From NCBI GenBank assembly GCA_034931985.1, contig JAYGHB010000098.1, forward strand, positions 1 to 64,000: a stretch of DNA of 64,000 nucleotides. The letters are read 5' to 3'. Of this stretch, positions 51,354-59,532 are shown one piece after another. Each line of letters begins with the position of its first letter. Position 1 is the first letter of the stretch. Source of the DNA: Halotia wernerae. GTDB lineage: Bacteria > Cyanobacteriota > Cyanobacteriia > Cyanobacteriales > Nostocaceae. Both the position numbers and the translations under genes were made by a program. A model generated the notes under the pieces. The model had not been told where the DNA came from and made no database searches. It saw nothing but the letters and a program-made list of their open reading frames with translations.

Positions 51354-52476
51354 GGGTGAGTTCCTCCTTTTTCCCTAAGATACCTTGAGGTCGCCAAATC
51401 ATTAGTACCATCAAAATTAAACCGATTACCATGATCCGAAATGCACCTAAACGTGCTTCATCAAGAGGGACGAATTGTGGTAATACTTCCCTAGTGATAG
51501 CATCGTAAGCAAAGAAAATCACCGCACCTAAAATTGTGCCGACATTATTGCCAGCACCGCCTAAAGTCACCATGATCCAAGCATCAAAGGTGAGCTGTGG
51601 CTGGAAATTATCAGGATAAATGGCGCTAAGTTGCCAAGCAAAGAAAGCACCCGCAATCCCAGCGATCGCACCCCCAAGCATCAGCGATTGCACTTTGTAC
51701 CAGAAAACGTTTTTTCCCATTGCTTTGGGTACTTCTTCGTCTTCACGGATAGCTTTGAGAACTCTACCCCAAGGCGATCGCACTAAAATTTCCAAGCGCC
51801 AAAATACAAAAGCTAATACCAACAGCGCCAACAGCATCAAACCCGCTTTTGGGTTGTAATTGTACAGGCCGATGACTCCAGAAATATAAATTGCGATCGT
51901 CAAAAGGGCAAATATAATTCCGACTCCCAAACGTGTTGCTAATTCTTGCTTGCTACTTATTTTGTGAGCTGAATCAGCAACCAAAGATTTTTGAGCAGTC
52001 CGAATCCATCGCCACAACGCCAATAAAGTTATCACAACCAGCAGCGTTAGTAATCCAATCATCACTAGTCTAAAAAACAGATTTGGCGCTGTGGATAAGG
52101 GTATACGATAACTTTGTACCCCAAACGCTCCCGATATCCAAGTGTCACCCACAGGTAATTCCTGGTTATTTACCACCAAGCGAATTAGTTCTCCCGTCCC
52201 GATGGTGACAATTGCCAAATAATCCTCCCGTAAACGCAGAGTTGCAAAACCAATGATCAAGCCCAACAAAGCAGCGACTATTGCCCCAATCACTGCTGAA
52301 ACAAATAGAGGAACACCCTTTAAGCTTAACAATACTGTTGTGTAAGCTCCTAAGGTCATAAAAGCAATATGACCAAAATTAATTAACCCCGTAAAGCCCC
52401 ACTGTAAGTTGAGTCCCAAGCCGAACAGGGCAAAAATTGCCGTAGAAATTGCCAGAAAGATGAGATAGTCAATCAT
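51343..52476 (-). CDS. livM: LivM-type ABC permease (branched-chain/neutral amino acids)
   Basis: 377 residues with about 9 helices. Family segments are GLNLQWGFTGLINFGHIAFM, LRLREDYLAIVTIGTGELIRL and GRVLKAIREDEEVPKAMGKN. It is the NatC/LivM counterpart; the partner LivH permease, second ATPase and binding protein are not in the window, as is common for the scattered nat genes of Nostoc. A hydrophilic insert around residues 160-180 is longer than usual. Confidence 0.88.
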   Translation of the reverse strand: MIDYLIFLAISTAIFALFGLGLNLQWGFTGLINFGHIAFMTLGAYTTVLLSLKGVPLFVSAVIGAIVAALLGLIIGFATLRLREDYLAIVTIGTGELIRLVVNNQELPVGDTWISGAFGVQSYRIPLSTAPNLFFRLVMIGLLTLLVVITLLALWRWIRTAQKSLVADSAHKISSKQELATRLGVGIIFALLTIAIYISGVIGLYNYNPKAGLMLLALLVLAFVFWRLEILVRSPWGRVLKAIREDEEVPKAMGKNVFWYKVQSLMLGGAIAGIAGAFFAWQLSAIYPDNFQPQLTFDAWIMVTLGGAGNNVGTILGAVIFFAYDAITREVLPQFVPLDEARLGAFRIMVIGLILMVLMIWRPQGILGKKEELTLGK

Positions 52477-52493
52477 ATTTAGTCATTAATAAT

Positions 52494-52528
52494 TGGGCAT
52501 TGGGCATGGGGCATGGGGCATGGGGTAT
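52494..52528. repeat. Heptanucleotide tandem repeat (GGGCATG)n
   Basis: About four to five degenerate copies of the same heptamer found at 7901 and 24189. Confidence 0.7.
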
Positions 52529-52542
52529 AGATTATTATTTTC

Positions 52543-52577
52543 CCCTGTTCCCTGTTCCCTGTTCCCTGTTCCCTGTT
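52543..52577. repeat. Heptanucleotide tandem repeat (CCCTGTT)n
   Basis: Five perfect consecutive copies of CCCTGTT directly follow the previous heptamer array. Confidence 0.9.
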
Positions 52578-52647
52578 TAGTTATCCATTGTCAATTTTTG
52601 GGAATAATATCTTTGAGTTTTGGGTAATATTATCAATCAAATTATTT

Positions 52648-52845
52648 ATGAATTTGCTGCGAATTAGGATTCATCACTTAATCGAGCAGTTGGGTGATGA
52701 AGAACTCGAAAGTGGTTGGAATGCTCTCCACGCTTTACATTGCGACTTTTATATGCTCGATGCAATACAACAAGTCAAACAATCGCAGCAACCGTGGGAT
52801 ATTTTAACCCGTGAAGAAGCGATACAAGTGTTAATGTTTTTCTAA
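52648..52845 (+). CDS. Small protein upstream of a RelE-like gene, possible antitoxin
   Basis: 65 residues from the ATG at 52648 (upstream in-frame codons look non-coding). It contains HHLIEQLGDEELESGWNALH and ends LTREEAIQVLMFF. It ends about 40 bp before a RelE-like gene on the same strand. The size, acidic helical character and position fit an antitoxin, but no known antitoxin DNA-binding motif is visible. Confidence 0.6.
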   Translation: MNLLRIRIHHLIEQLGDEELESGWNALHALHCDFYMLDAIQQVKQSQQPWDILTREEAIQVLMFF

Positions 52846-52884
52846 ATCAAAAATCCTTTCAAGTTTTGGTTAAGGTAACGCCTA

Positions 52885-53142
52885 GTGAGTCTGGAAGTGC
52901 GCTATGCCAGGTCTTTTTTAGTAGACCTGAAGAGTTTAGAGCCAGCTGCCTACCAGCGGGTATACGATTTTGTATTTTTTGAGTTTGCTGAAAAGGGGCT
53001 TTTGCATTGTCTGCCAGAATTACGGCAGTTGGACAGTGGCAGGATTTTTCATCGTTTTACCATAGATGATTATCTTGTTGGTATAGAGATTAGGGGCGAA
53101 ATTGTCAAATTTCTTCGGGTCATACCTATGCCAGATGTTTAA
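52885..53142 (+). CDS. RelE/ParE-superfamily toxin-like protein
   Basis: 85 residues from a GTG. It has the compact fold of RelE-like mRNA interferases: EVRYARSFLVDLKSLEPAAY, then RQLDSGRIFHRFTIDDYLVG and EIVKFLRVIPMPDV, matching the strand order and the Arg-rich face of the family. RelE-type toxins cut mRNA in the ribosomal A site. Activity of this copy is unknown. Confidence 0.7.
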   Translation: MSLEVRYARSFLVDLKSLEPAAYQRVYDFVFFEFAEKGLLHCLPELRQLDSGRIFHRFTIDDYLVGIEIRGEIVKFLRVIPMPDV

Positions 53143-53255
53143 GGTGAGGAGTTTGACCAACACTTAAAACTGTAAACTGTATAAGGCTAGGCAGGGATCG
53201 CTCTATCCTTACATTAAACTTGTTTTGGAAAAACACTTTACTTGAGATTTCCCTT

Positions 53256-54842
53256 ATGGATGCAAAGGCACTTTGGCAACGATACCAAAATTGGTTATAT
53301 TTCCACGAGGGATTAGGACTTTACTTAGATGTAAGTCGGATGCGTTTTGATGACGCTTTCGTGGAGTCGTTGCTGCCGAAGTTTGACAAGGCGTTTGCGG
53401 ATATGGCGGAATTAGAGAAGGGTGCGATCGCCAACCCTGACGAAGACCGCATGGTTGGCCACTACTGGTTGCGAAATCCTGATTTAGCGCCTACTCCAGA
53501 ACTTACACAAGAAATTGTCCAAACTCTAGAAAATATTGAAGCCTTTGCTGAAAAAGTCCAAACAGGTGCCATACATCCTCCTAAAGCCAGTCGTTTTACC
53601 GATGTAATTTCCATTGGAATTGGTGGTTCTGCCTTGGGGCCTCAATTTGTCGCTGAAGCCCTTTCCCCGGATTTCCCACCTCTGAAAATTCACTTTATCG
53701 ACAATAGCGACCCCGCAGGCATTGACCGCATTCTCAATCATCTGCGAAACAGCCTTGCTAGCACCTTGGTCTTAGTCATCTCCAAATCTGGAGGGACACC
53801 GGAACCCCGCAACGGCATGATTGAAGTCAAAAAAGCCTATGCTGGACATAATTTAGACTTTGCCAAATATGCTGTAGCTATTACCAGCGTTGATAGCAAC
53901 CTCGATAAAGTAGCCCAAGCTGAAGGTTGGCTAGCTAGGTTCCCCATGTATGACTGGGTGGGAGGACGCACTTCAGAAATGTCTGCTGTGGGGCTAGTAC
54001 CAGCAGCATTGCAGGGTATTGATGTTCGCGCCATGCTAGATGGTGCAAAAGAAATGGATGACGCTACCCGCGTTCGGGATGTGAAAAATAATCCTGCTGC
54101 CTTATTGGCTTTGGCTTGGTATTTTTCTGGTAATGGACGGGGTGAAAAAGATATGGTTGTCCTGCCGTACAAGGATAGTCTGCTGTTGTTCAGTCGCTAT
54201 TTGCAACAGCTAGTGATGGAGTCCTTGGGTAAGGAAAAAGACTTAGATGGTAAGACTGTCTATCAAGGCATCGCCGTTTATGGCAATAAAGGCTCCACAG
54301 ATCAACACGCTTACGTCCAGCAGTTGCGTGAGGGTGTACCAAATTTCTTTGCTACCCTAATCGAAGTTTTAGAAGATCGTCATAGCCCCTCCCTAGAAAT
54401 AGAGCCTGGAGTTACATCGGGCGATTTTCTTTCTGGTTTTCTTCAAGGAACTCGACAGGCACTTTACGAAAATCATCGTGATTCAATTACGGTTACTATT
54501 CCTCAAGTTAATCCTCGGACTGTGGGGGCGTTAATTGCTTTGTATGAACGTGCTGTTGGTTTATATGCCAGCTTGGTAAATATCAACGCTTACCATCAAC
54601 CAGGGGTGGAAGCTGGTAAAAAAGCTGCCGCTGCCATTCTCGACTTACAAACACGAGTAGTAGCAGTACTGCAAAAAGAAAAAACTGCTCTTTCTTTGGA
54701 AGAAATCGCCGAGAAAGCAGGCGCTGCTGACCAAGTTGAACCAATTTACAAGATTTTGCGTCATCTGTATGCCAATCAACGAGGTGTGGTTTTTCACGGT
54801 GATTTAGGTCAGCCTAGTAGTTTAACAGTTTCTGCTAGCTAA
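53256..54842 (+). CDS. pgi: Glucose-6-phosphate isomerase
   Basis: 528 residues from the ATG at 53256 (MDAKALWQRYQNW). It contains SIGIGGSALGPQFVAEAL, LVISKSGGTPEPRNG, GGRTSEMSAVG and KGSTDQHAYVQQLREG, covering the sugar-phosphate site and the catalytic Glu/His region. It interconverts glucose-6-P and fructose-6-P for glycogen use and the oxidative pentose phosphate route. A terminator follows at 54970. Confidence 0.96.
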   Translation: MDAKALWQRYQNWLYFHEGLGLYLDVSRMRFDDAFVESLLPKFDKAFADMAELEKGAIANPDEDRMVGHYWLRNPDLAPTPELTQEIVQTLENIEAFAEKVQTGAIHPPKASRFTDVISIGIGGSALGPQFVAEALSPDFPPLKIHFIDNSDPAGIDRILNHLRNSLASTLVLVISKSGGTPEPRNGMIEVKKAYAGHNLDFAKYAVAITSVDSNLDKVAQAEGWLARFPMYDWVGGRTSEMSAVGLVPAALQGIDVRAMLDGAKEMDDATRVRDVKNNPAALLALAWYFSGNGRGEKDMVVLPYKDSLLLFSRYLQQLVMESLGKEKDLDGKTVYQGIAVYGNKGSTDQHAYVQQLREGVPNFFATLIEVLEDRHSPSLEIEPGVTSGDFLSGFLQGTRQALYENHRDSITVTIPQVNPRTVGALIALYERAVGLYASLVNINAYHQPGVEAGKKAAAAILDLQTRVVAVLQKEKTALSLEEIAEKAGAADQVEPIYKILRHLYANQRGVVFHGDLGQPSSLTVSAS

Positions 54843-54891
54843 CACATCACAATTTGCTTAAGTATTGTTGCTTATGCAGCAATTTTTTACT

Positions 54892-54924
54892 TTGACACTC
54901 CCATACCTTAAAGGTGTGGGATTC
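54892..54924 (-). mobile_element. Orphan IS200/IS605-type right end, minus orientation
   Basis: On the minus strand it starts GAATCCCACACC and ends ATGGGAGTGTCAA. The hairpin at 54899-54921 (TCCCA-ACCTT/AAGGT-TGGGA with one mismatch) is complete. No TnpB codons longer than about ten residues remain upstream. Its 3' end faces pgi. Confidence 0.6.
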
Positions 54925-54969
54925 TTGTTTCATCCAGCCGACTTAAGTAAATAAAAAATATTGAGTTAA

Positions 54970-54998
54970 CGATCGCCTTCTGCGATCGCTCTTTTTTC
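54970..54998 (+). terminator. Rho-independent terminator of pgi built from HIP1 half-sites
   Basis: CGATCGC, loop CTTCT, GCGATCG, then CTCTTTTTTC. The stem is a perfect 7 bp made from sequence that almost spells HIP1 on both arms. Confidence 0.75.
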
Positions 54999-55144
54999 TT
55001 CGCTACATCCGGTAATCTAAAATAAAAAACTTAAACAAATTGCAAAAATGTTTAACTTGGACGAGTCAAGACAAATCTATGCTTGTCGCACATCTTAAAA
55101 TAGAAATAAGTTAGATAGCTTAATATTTTCAGTAAATTTGCTCT

Positions 55145-56251
55145 ATGTCAGTTTTAGCAGCGATCGCAGTCTTGGCTGTTCTGATCTTGGTACACGAGTT
55201 GGGACATTTTGTTGCAGCCCGTTCTCAAGGTATTCACGTTAACCGCTTTTCTTTAGGGTTTGGCCCCATTCTTTGGAAGTACCAGGGATCACAAACCGAA
55301 TATGCTATCCGCGCCTTTCCTTTGGGTGGCTTTGTTGGTTTTCCCGACGATGATCCAGATAGTGATATTCCACCCAATGACCCGAATCTGCTGCGTAATC
55401 GTCCAATTTTAGATCGGGCGATCGTCATCAGCGCCGGAGTAATCGCAAATTTAATATTTGCCTACTTCCTTTTAGTAGCCCAGATTGGTTTAGTTGGTAT
55501 ACCACAAACCAGCCCACCCCAACCAGGAGTTTTAATTCAACAGCTAGCACCAGATGTTAGTTCTGTAGCCCAAAAAGCAGGTATTCAAAAAGGAGATGTG
55601 ATACTAGCTGCTAATCAAACCAAATTTGGCACATCGCAGCAAGAATTAGAAGCTTTCAGGGAAATTATTAAAACGAATGCAGATAAGCCAGTTAAATTAG
55701 AAATTGCCCGTGGTGACCAAAAGTTATCTTTGAACGTAGTTCCCGAAGCTAAATCCAACGGTGAGGGTAGTGTTGGTGTTGGACTTTCTCCTAACGTCAA
55801 AGTAGAGCGTCATCCTGTCACTAACCCGCTGAAAGCTTTGAACAAGGGCGCAATAGAATTTCAGCGCATCATCACGATGACATTTAAAGGCTTTGGGCAG
55901 CTAATTACCAACTTTGGTGAAACGGCTGGACAAGTAGCTGGGCCAATTAAAATTGTCCAAATTGGTTCCAGTATTGCTCAAAATGATACGGGTAGTTTGT
56001 TCTTCTTTGCTGCTTTAATCAGCATTAACTTGGCAATCATCAATATTTTGCCTTTACCAGCTTTAGATGGAGGACAACTGGCGTTTTTGCTAATTGAAGG
56101 TTTGCGCGGTAAGCCTTTACCCAGCCGCGTCCAAGAAGGTGTGATGCAAACAGGTTTAATGCTACTCTTAGGACTGGGAATTTTTCTGATTGTCAAAGAA
56201 ACCACCCAGCTTACTAGTCAGTTGGAATGGGTACAAAAATTGTTTCAGTGA
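55145..56251 (+). CDS. rseP: RIP metalloprotease RseP
   Basis: 368 residues, four transmembrane helices. The zinc site HELGH is at residues 17-21 in the first helix; a PDZ domain spans about 115-205; the second metal-ligand motif is LPLPALDGGQL. Site-2 proteases cut membrane-bound anti-sigma factors and signal peptides. The stop codon overlaps the start of nth. Confidence 0.94.
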   Translation: MSVLAAIAVLAVLILVHELGHFVAARSQGIHVNRFSLGFGPILWKYQGSQTEYAIRAFPLGGFVGFPDDDPDSDIPPNDPNLLRNRPILDRAIVISAGVIANLIFAYFLLVAQIGLVGIPQTSPPQPGVLIQQLAPDVSSVAQKAGIQKGDVILAANQTKFGTSQQELEAFREIIKTNADKPVKLEIARGDQKLSLNVVPEAKSNGEGSVGVGLSPNVKVERHPVTNPLKALNKGAIEFQRIITMTFKGFGQLITNFGETAGQVAGPIKIVQIGSSIAQNDTGSLFFFAALISINLAIINILPLPALDGGQLAFLLIEGLRGKPLPSRVQEGVMQTGLMLLLGLGIFLIVKETTQLTSQLEWVQKLFQ

Positions 56252-56907
56252 GTACCACACGTCAACCGCTATCCAAGAAGCAACGGGTGCTAGAAATTTT
56301 AGTTCGCCTGAAGCATCTTTATCCAGATGCAACTTGCTCTTTGAACTACTCAACACCAGTACAACTGCTGGTTGCTACTATTCTTTCTGCTCAGTGTACA
56401 GATGAACGAGTGAATAAAGTCACACCAGCTTTATTTGCTCGGTTTCCTGATGCAGCTAGTTTAGCGATCGCTGACTTAGTAGAATTAGAAAACTTGGTGC
56501 GTTCTACAGGGTTTTATCGCAATAAAGCGAAAAATATTCAAGCAGCATGTCGCATGATTGTTGCTGAGTTTGACTCTGTTGTACCCAACCAAATGGCACA
56601 GTTGTTGCAACTTCCTGGTGTGGCGCGGAAGACAGCAAATGTAGTCTTAGCTCATGCTTATGGCATTAATGCTGGAGTGACAGTAGACACTCACGTCAAG
56701 CGTCTTAGCCAACGCTTGGGTTTAACTGAGCATCCAGACCCCATTCGGATCGAAAAAGATTTAATGGGGTTGTTACCGCAAACAGATTGGGAAAATTGGT
56801 CGATTCGGCTAATTTATCATGGTCGTGCAGTCTGTAAAGCACGGTCTCCCGCCTGTGAAGCTTGTCAACTTGCCGATTTATGTCCTACTGCTAACAAACA
56901 AAGTTAA
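56248..56907 (+). CDS. nth: Endonuclease III
   Basis: 219 residues from a GTG overlapping the rseP stop (GTGA), which is preferred over an earlier in-frame ATG at 56227. The helix-hairpin-helix LPGVARKTANVVLAHAY holds the catalytic Lys, VDTHVKRL holds the catalytic Asp, and the C-terminal C-x6-C-x2-C-x5-C (CKARSPACEACQLADLC) binds a [4Fe-4S] cluster. It removes oxidised pyrimidines and nicks abasic sites. Coupled translation with rseP is likely. Confidence 0.95.
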   Translation: MSTTRQPLSKKQRVLEILVRLKHLYPDATCSLNYSTPVQLLVATILSAQCTDERVNKVTPALFARFPDAASLAIADLVELENLVRSTGFYRNKAKNIQAACRMIVAEFDSVVPNQMAQLLQLPGVARKTANVVLAHAYGINAGVTVDTHVKRLSQRLGLTEHPDPIRIEKDLMGLLPQTDWENWSIRLIYHGRAVCKARSPACEACQLADLCPTANKQS

Positions 56908-57003
56908 TAGTAGGGCATAGGGCATTGGCGACAAAAGCAGCCCTACTATTGATAGGAACACTGTAGAATAGAAAATGCTGTCTTAAATTAAGTTAGAGAA
57001 TGT

Positions 57004-57306
57004 ATGGCAAAAAAGAGCATGATTGAGCGCGAGAAAAAGCGCGCCAAGATGGTAGAAAAATACGCTGACAAGCGTGAAGCTTTGCTAGACGAGTTCAAAA
57101 GCACCGAATCTCCCTTAGAAAAATTGGAAATTCACCGTAAAATCCAACAACTACCGCGTAATAGTGCGCCTAGCCGCCGCCGCAACCGCTGCTGGGTAAC
57201 TGGTCGCCCTAGAGGTGTTTACCGTGACTTTGGACTATCTCGGAACGTGCTGCGGGAATGGGCACATGAAGGTCTTTTACCTGGAGTTGTTAAGTCTAGC
57301 TGGTAG
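57004..57306 (+). CDS. rpsN: 30S ribosomal protein S14
   Basis: 100 residues; MAKKSMIEREKKRAKMVEKY opening and the C-terminal VTGRPRGVYRDFGLSRNVLRE match bacterial S14. It lacks the C-x2-C zinc pairs and is therefore the zinc-independent long form. Confidence 0.97.
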   Translation: MAKKSMIEREKKRAKMVEKYADKREALLDEFKSTESPLEKLEIHRKIQQLPRNSAPSRRRNRCWVTGRPRGVYRDFGLSRNVLREWAHEGLLPGVVKSSW

Positions 57307-57358
57307 TCGGTCATTGGTCATTAGTCATTAAGTGAAGGACAATGACCAAGGACAAAAA

Positions 57359-57688
57359 TTATTGACCGCAGCAACGGTCTATGCCTAGACTGTCTAAGAG
57401 TAGATCGCTGACAGCGTTGGCGATCGCAAACTCTCCATAAAAGCTTTTAGAAAAATCAAACGCCTCCATCTCTGTGACAATGGCAATTACCAGAGAGCCC
57501 AGGTCATTTTCTCCTTCCATGCGCTGTCGCACAAAAATCTGTGCTGCTCGTTGGGATATTGTATGATTGACGGCTTCCGGGATAAATTCTGTATCTAGCC
57601 ACCTCAATAAACGCTCTTGCAACCATTCACCTTCGAGGTGAGGATTTTCAGATGGTGGTAGGGTGATAGGTGGAATTATCTCAGTCAT
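57359..57688 (-). CDS. Conserved small cyanobacterial protein, function unknown
   Basis: 109 residues, acidic and helical, with GEWLQERLLRWLDTEFIPEA and NHTISQRAAQIFVRQRMEGE as central helices and a C-terminal CC pair (DRCCGQ). I believe it is a cyanobacteria-specific protein without known role. It lies between rpsN and aat, convergent with rpsN. Confidence 0.7.
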   Translation of the reverse strand: MTEIIPPITLPPSENPHLEGEWLQERLLRWLDTEFIPEAVNHTISQRAAQIFVRQRMEGENDLGSLVIAIVTEMEAFDFSKSFYGEFAIANAVSDLLLDSLGIDRCCGQ

Positions 57689-57778
57689 TTTTTTAAACGC
57701 AGAAGAATGCTAAGGAAGTTGCAGAGGAAAGCAAAGGATGATTGTTAACATCCATTTTCTCTGGCTTTTTTTATATTT

Positions 57779-58354
57779 ATGGAATATGACATCGCTACTA
57801 TTATTCGAGGCTATGCCCAAGGCTATTTTCTCATGGCTGATGACAGCAATGGACTGGGGTGGTATGGAAGTCGCGATCGCACTTTAATTCCTTTAAATGA
57901 ACAATTTCGCTATCCCAAGTCTTTGCGACGTGTTTTAAACCAAGAGCGTTTTACCGTGGCGATTAACCGTGACTTTCAGGCTGTAGTCGCTGGATGTGCT
58001 AACCGCGAAACCACTTGGATTTCATCAGAATTACAAGAGATTTACTGGCTACTTTACCAGACAGGATATGCTTATAGTTTTGAAACTTGGCAAGGTGACG
58101 AACTCGCTGGGGGAATTTTAGGAATTGTCATTGGTGGCGCTTTCATTGGTGAGTCTATGTTTTACCGCATTCCCGACGGCTCGAAAGTCGCAATGGTCAA
58201 GTTAGTGGAAAGATTACGTCAAAGGCAATTTGTGTTGTTTGATGCTCAAATGATGAATCCCCACTTAGAAAGATTTGGTGCTTATGGTGTTATGGATGAA
58301 GAATATCAAGCTTTACTCAAGAAGGCGTTGCAGTCTCACTGCCCTTTAGTATAA
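57779..58354 (+). CDS. aat: Leucyl/phenylalanyl-tRNA-protein transferase
   Basis: 191 residues. Family segments: IIRGYAQGYFLMAD, NGLGWYGSRDRTLIPL, WISSELQEIYWLLYQTGYAYSFETW, GGAFIGESMFYR and FVLFDAQMMNPHLERFGA. It adds Leu or Phe to N-terminal Lys/Arg, marking proteins for ClpS/ClpAP degradation (N-degron pathway). It is slightly short at the N-terminus compared with E. coli, as usual for cyanobacteria. Confidence 0.93.
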   Translation: MEYDIATIIRGYAQGYFLMADDSNGLGWYGSRDRTLIPLNEQFRYPKSLRRVLNQERFTVAINRDFQAVVAGCANRETTWISSELQEIYWLLYQTGYAYSFETWQGDELAGGILGIVIGGAFIGESMFYRIPDGSKVAMVKLVERLRQRQFVLFDAQMMNPHLERFGAYGVMDEEYQALLKKALQSHCPLV

Positions 58355-58866
58355 TCAAATACAATAAATTTTATATTTTTTTGTTTACAAATTATTTAAA
58401 CATAACTATAACCACCGAAAGCTACGATGGAGAAGTATCAGTAACTTAGGGCGGTTATTAAATATACAATCGTTTTAGGAAACAGAAGAAAATAACTCAA
58501 ATAAGGTGGACATTATTCGCAACCATCATTTTCGGCATTGAGCATCCTTAAATTCCAAGAGGCAGGCATATTTCTGGCTGTACGTTCAAAAACCTCCAAA
58601 AAATCAAATTAAACTCAAAACAAAATACTTTTACCAGATGCGTCAATGAGATATGATTGCGAGGGTATCAGAGCAGGAGGTACAGGCTCTAATCTCAAGG
58701 CTTTAGTTTTAATCAAGCTTTAACCTTTTTGTACCTTAGCTTTTAATATAGCATTCTCTATTTTCAAGCTGATCCCTGGGTTTACCAAACTTGACCAGCA
58801 TTAATTTGTCGCAACAATTCGGAAATTTTTCTTAAGACTTGTCCTACTTGGTACACACCTCCATAC
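58355..58866. other. Spacer between convergent genes, nothing recognised
   Basis: About 510 bp between aat and the J-domain gene. AT-rich, no frame with coding character, no convincing RNA structure. Confidence 0.6.
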
Positions 58867-59505
58867 TCATCGCCAACGTCGATTTAGCCGTAATAAAATT
58901 TTAAGTTTTTGACACAACTTGTCTGCAAGAGATCTAGACTTTGGTGAATATCTTGATGAAGTTGATCGTCTTGAGTATGGTGATGCAGAAGCAGTTGTTT
59001 GAGTGCTAAAATCTCCTTCTAGCTGTGCGGCTTTATTTAAATCTGAAGCGGCTCGATATTCGTATCCTAGTTGAGAGCAAACTAACCCCCGGTATTTGTA
59101 TGCTTCAATGTAATGAGGATTTAGACGAATTGCTTTTGTAAAGTCTGCGATCGCTTCTGAATATCTCCCTTGAGTTGCATTCTCCACTCCCCAGTTATAA
59201 AAAGTTTCCGCATCCCAACGATTGACAGAGATTTTGATGGGATTTGTGGGGTTTTTCAGTGAAGATTGATTTTCAGTAGATGCAGGTTCAGATGCAGATG
59301 GAAGTTCGGACTTGAGCTTGTTGTAAGCCGCGTTGATTTTTTTAATTTTTGACTCGGCTTCTTGTTTTTTCTTCTGGTCAACAAAGCGATCAGGATGCCA
59401 AGTTTTAACTAGCTGGCGATAAGCTCGCTTGACATCTACCTGGGATGCACCAGGTGTTAGTCCAAGAATTTCATAAGCATGATTGATGTCAAGGCGATCG
59501 CGCAT
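58867..59505 (-). CDS. J-domain protein with TPR repeats
   Basis: About 212 residues from the ATG at 59505. The N-terminal J domain reads NHAYEILGLTPGASQVDVKR with the HPD loop in KTWHPDRF, so it should stimulate a DnaK. A polar linker follows, then two TPRs (TFYNWGVENATQGRYSEAIADF and YIEAYKYRGLVCSQLGYEYRAA) and a basic Ser/Arg-rich tail. It is likely a chaperone adaptor. It is divergent from the tocopherol cyclase gene by only 27 bp. Confidence 0.85.
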   Translation of the reverse strand: MRDRLDINHAYEILGLTPGASQVDVKRAYRQLVKTWHPDRFVDQKKKQEAESKIKKINAAYNKLKSELPSASEPASTENQSSLKNPTNPIKISVNRWDAETFYNWGVENATQGRYSEAIADFTKAIRLNPHYIEAYKYRGLVCSQLGYEYRAASDLNKAAQLEGDFSTQTTASASPYSRRSTSSRYSPKSRSLADKLCQKLKILLRLNRRWR

Positions 59506-59532
59506 ACTGGGAATAGGCAACTATGTAAATCC

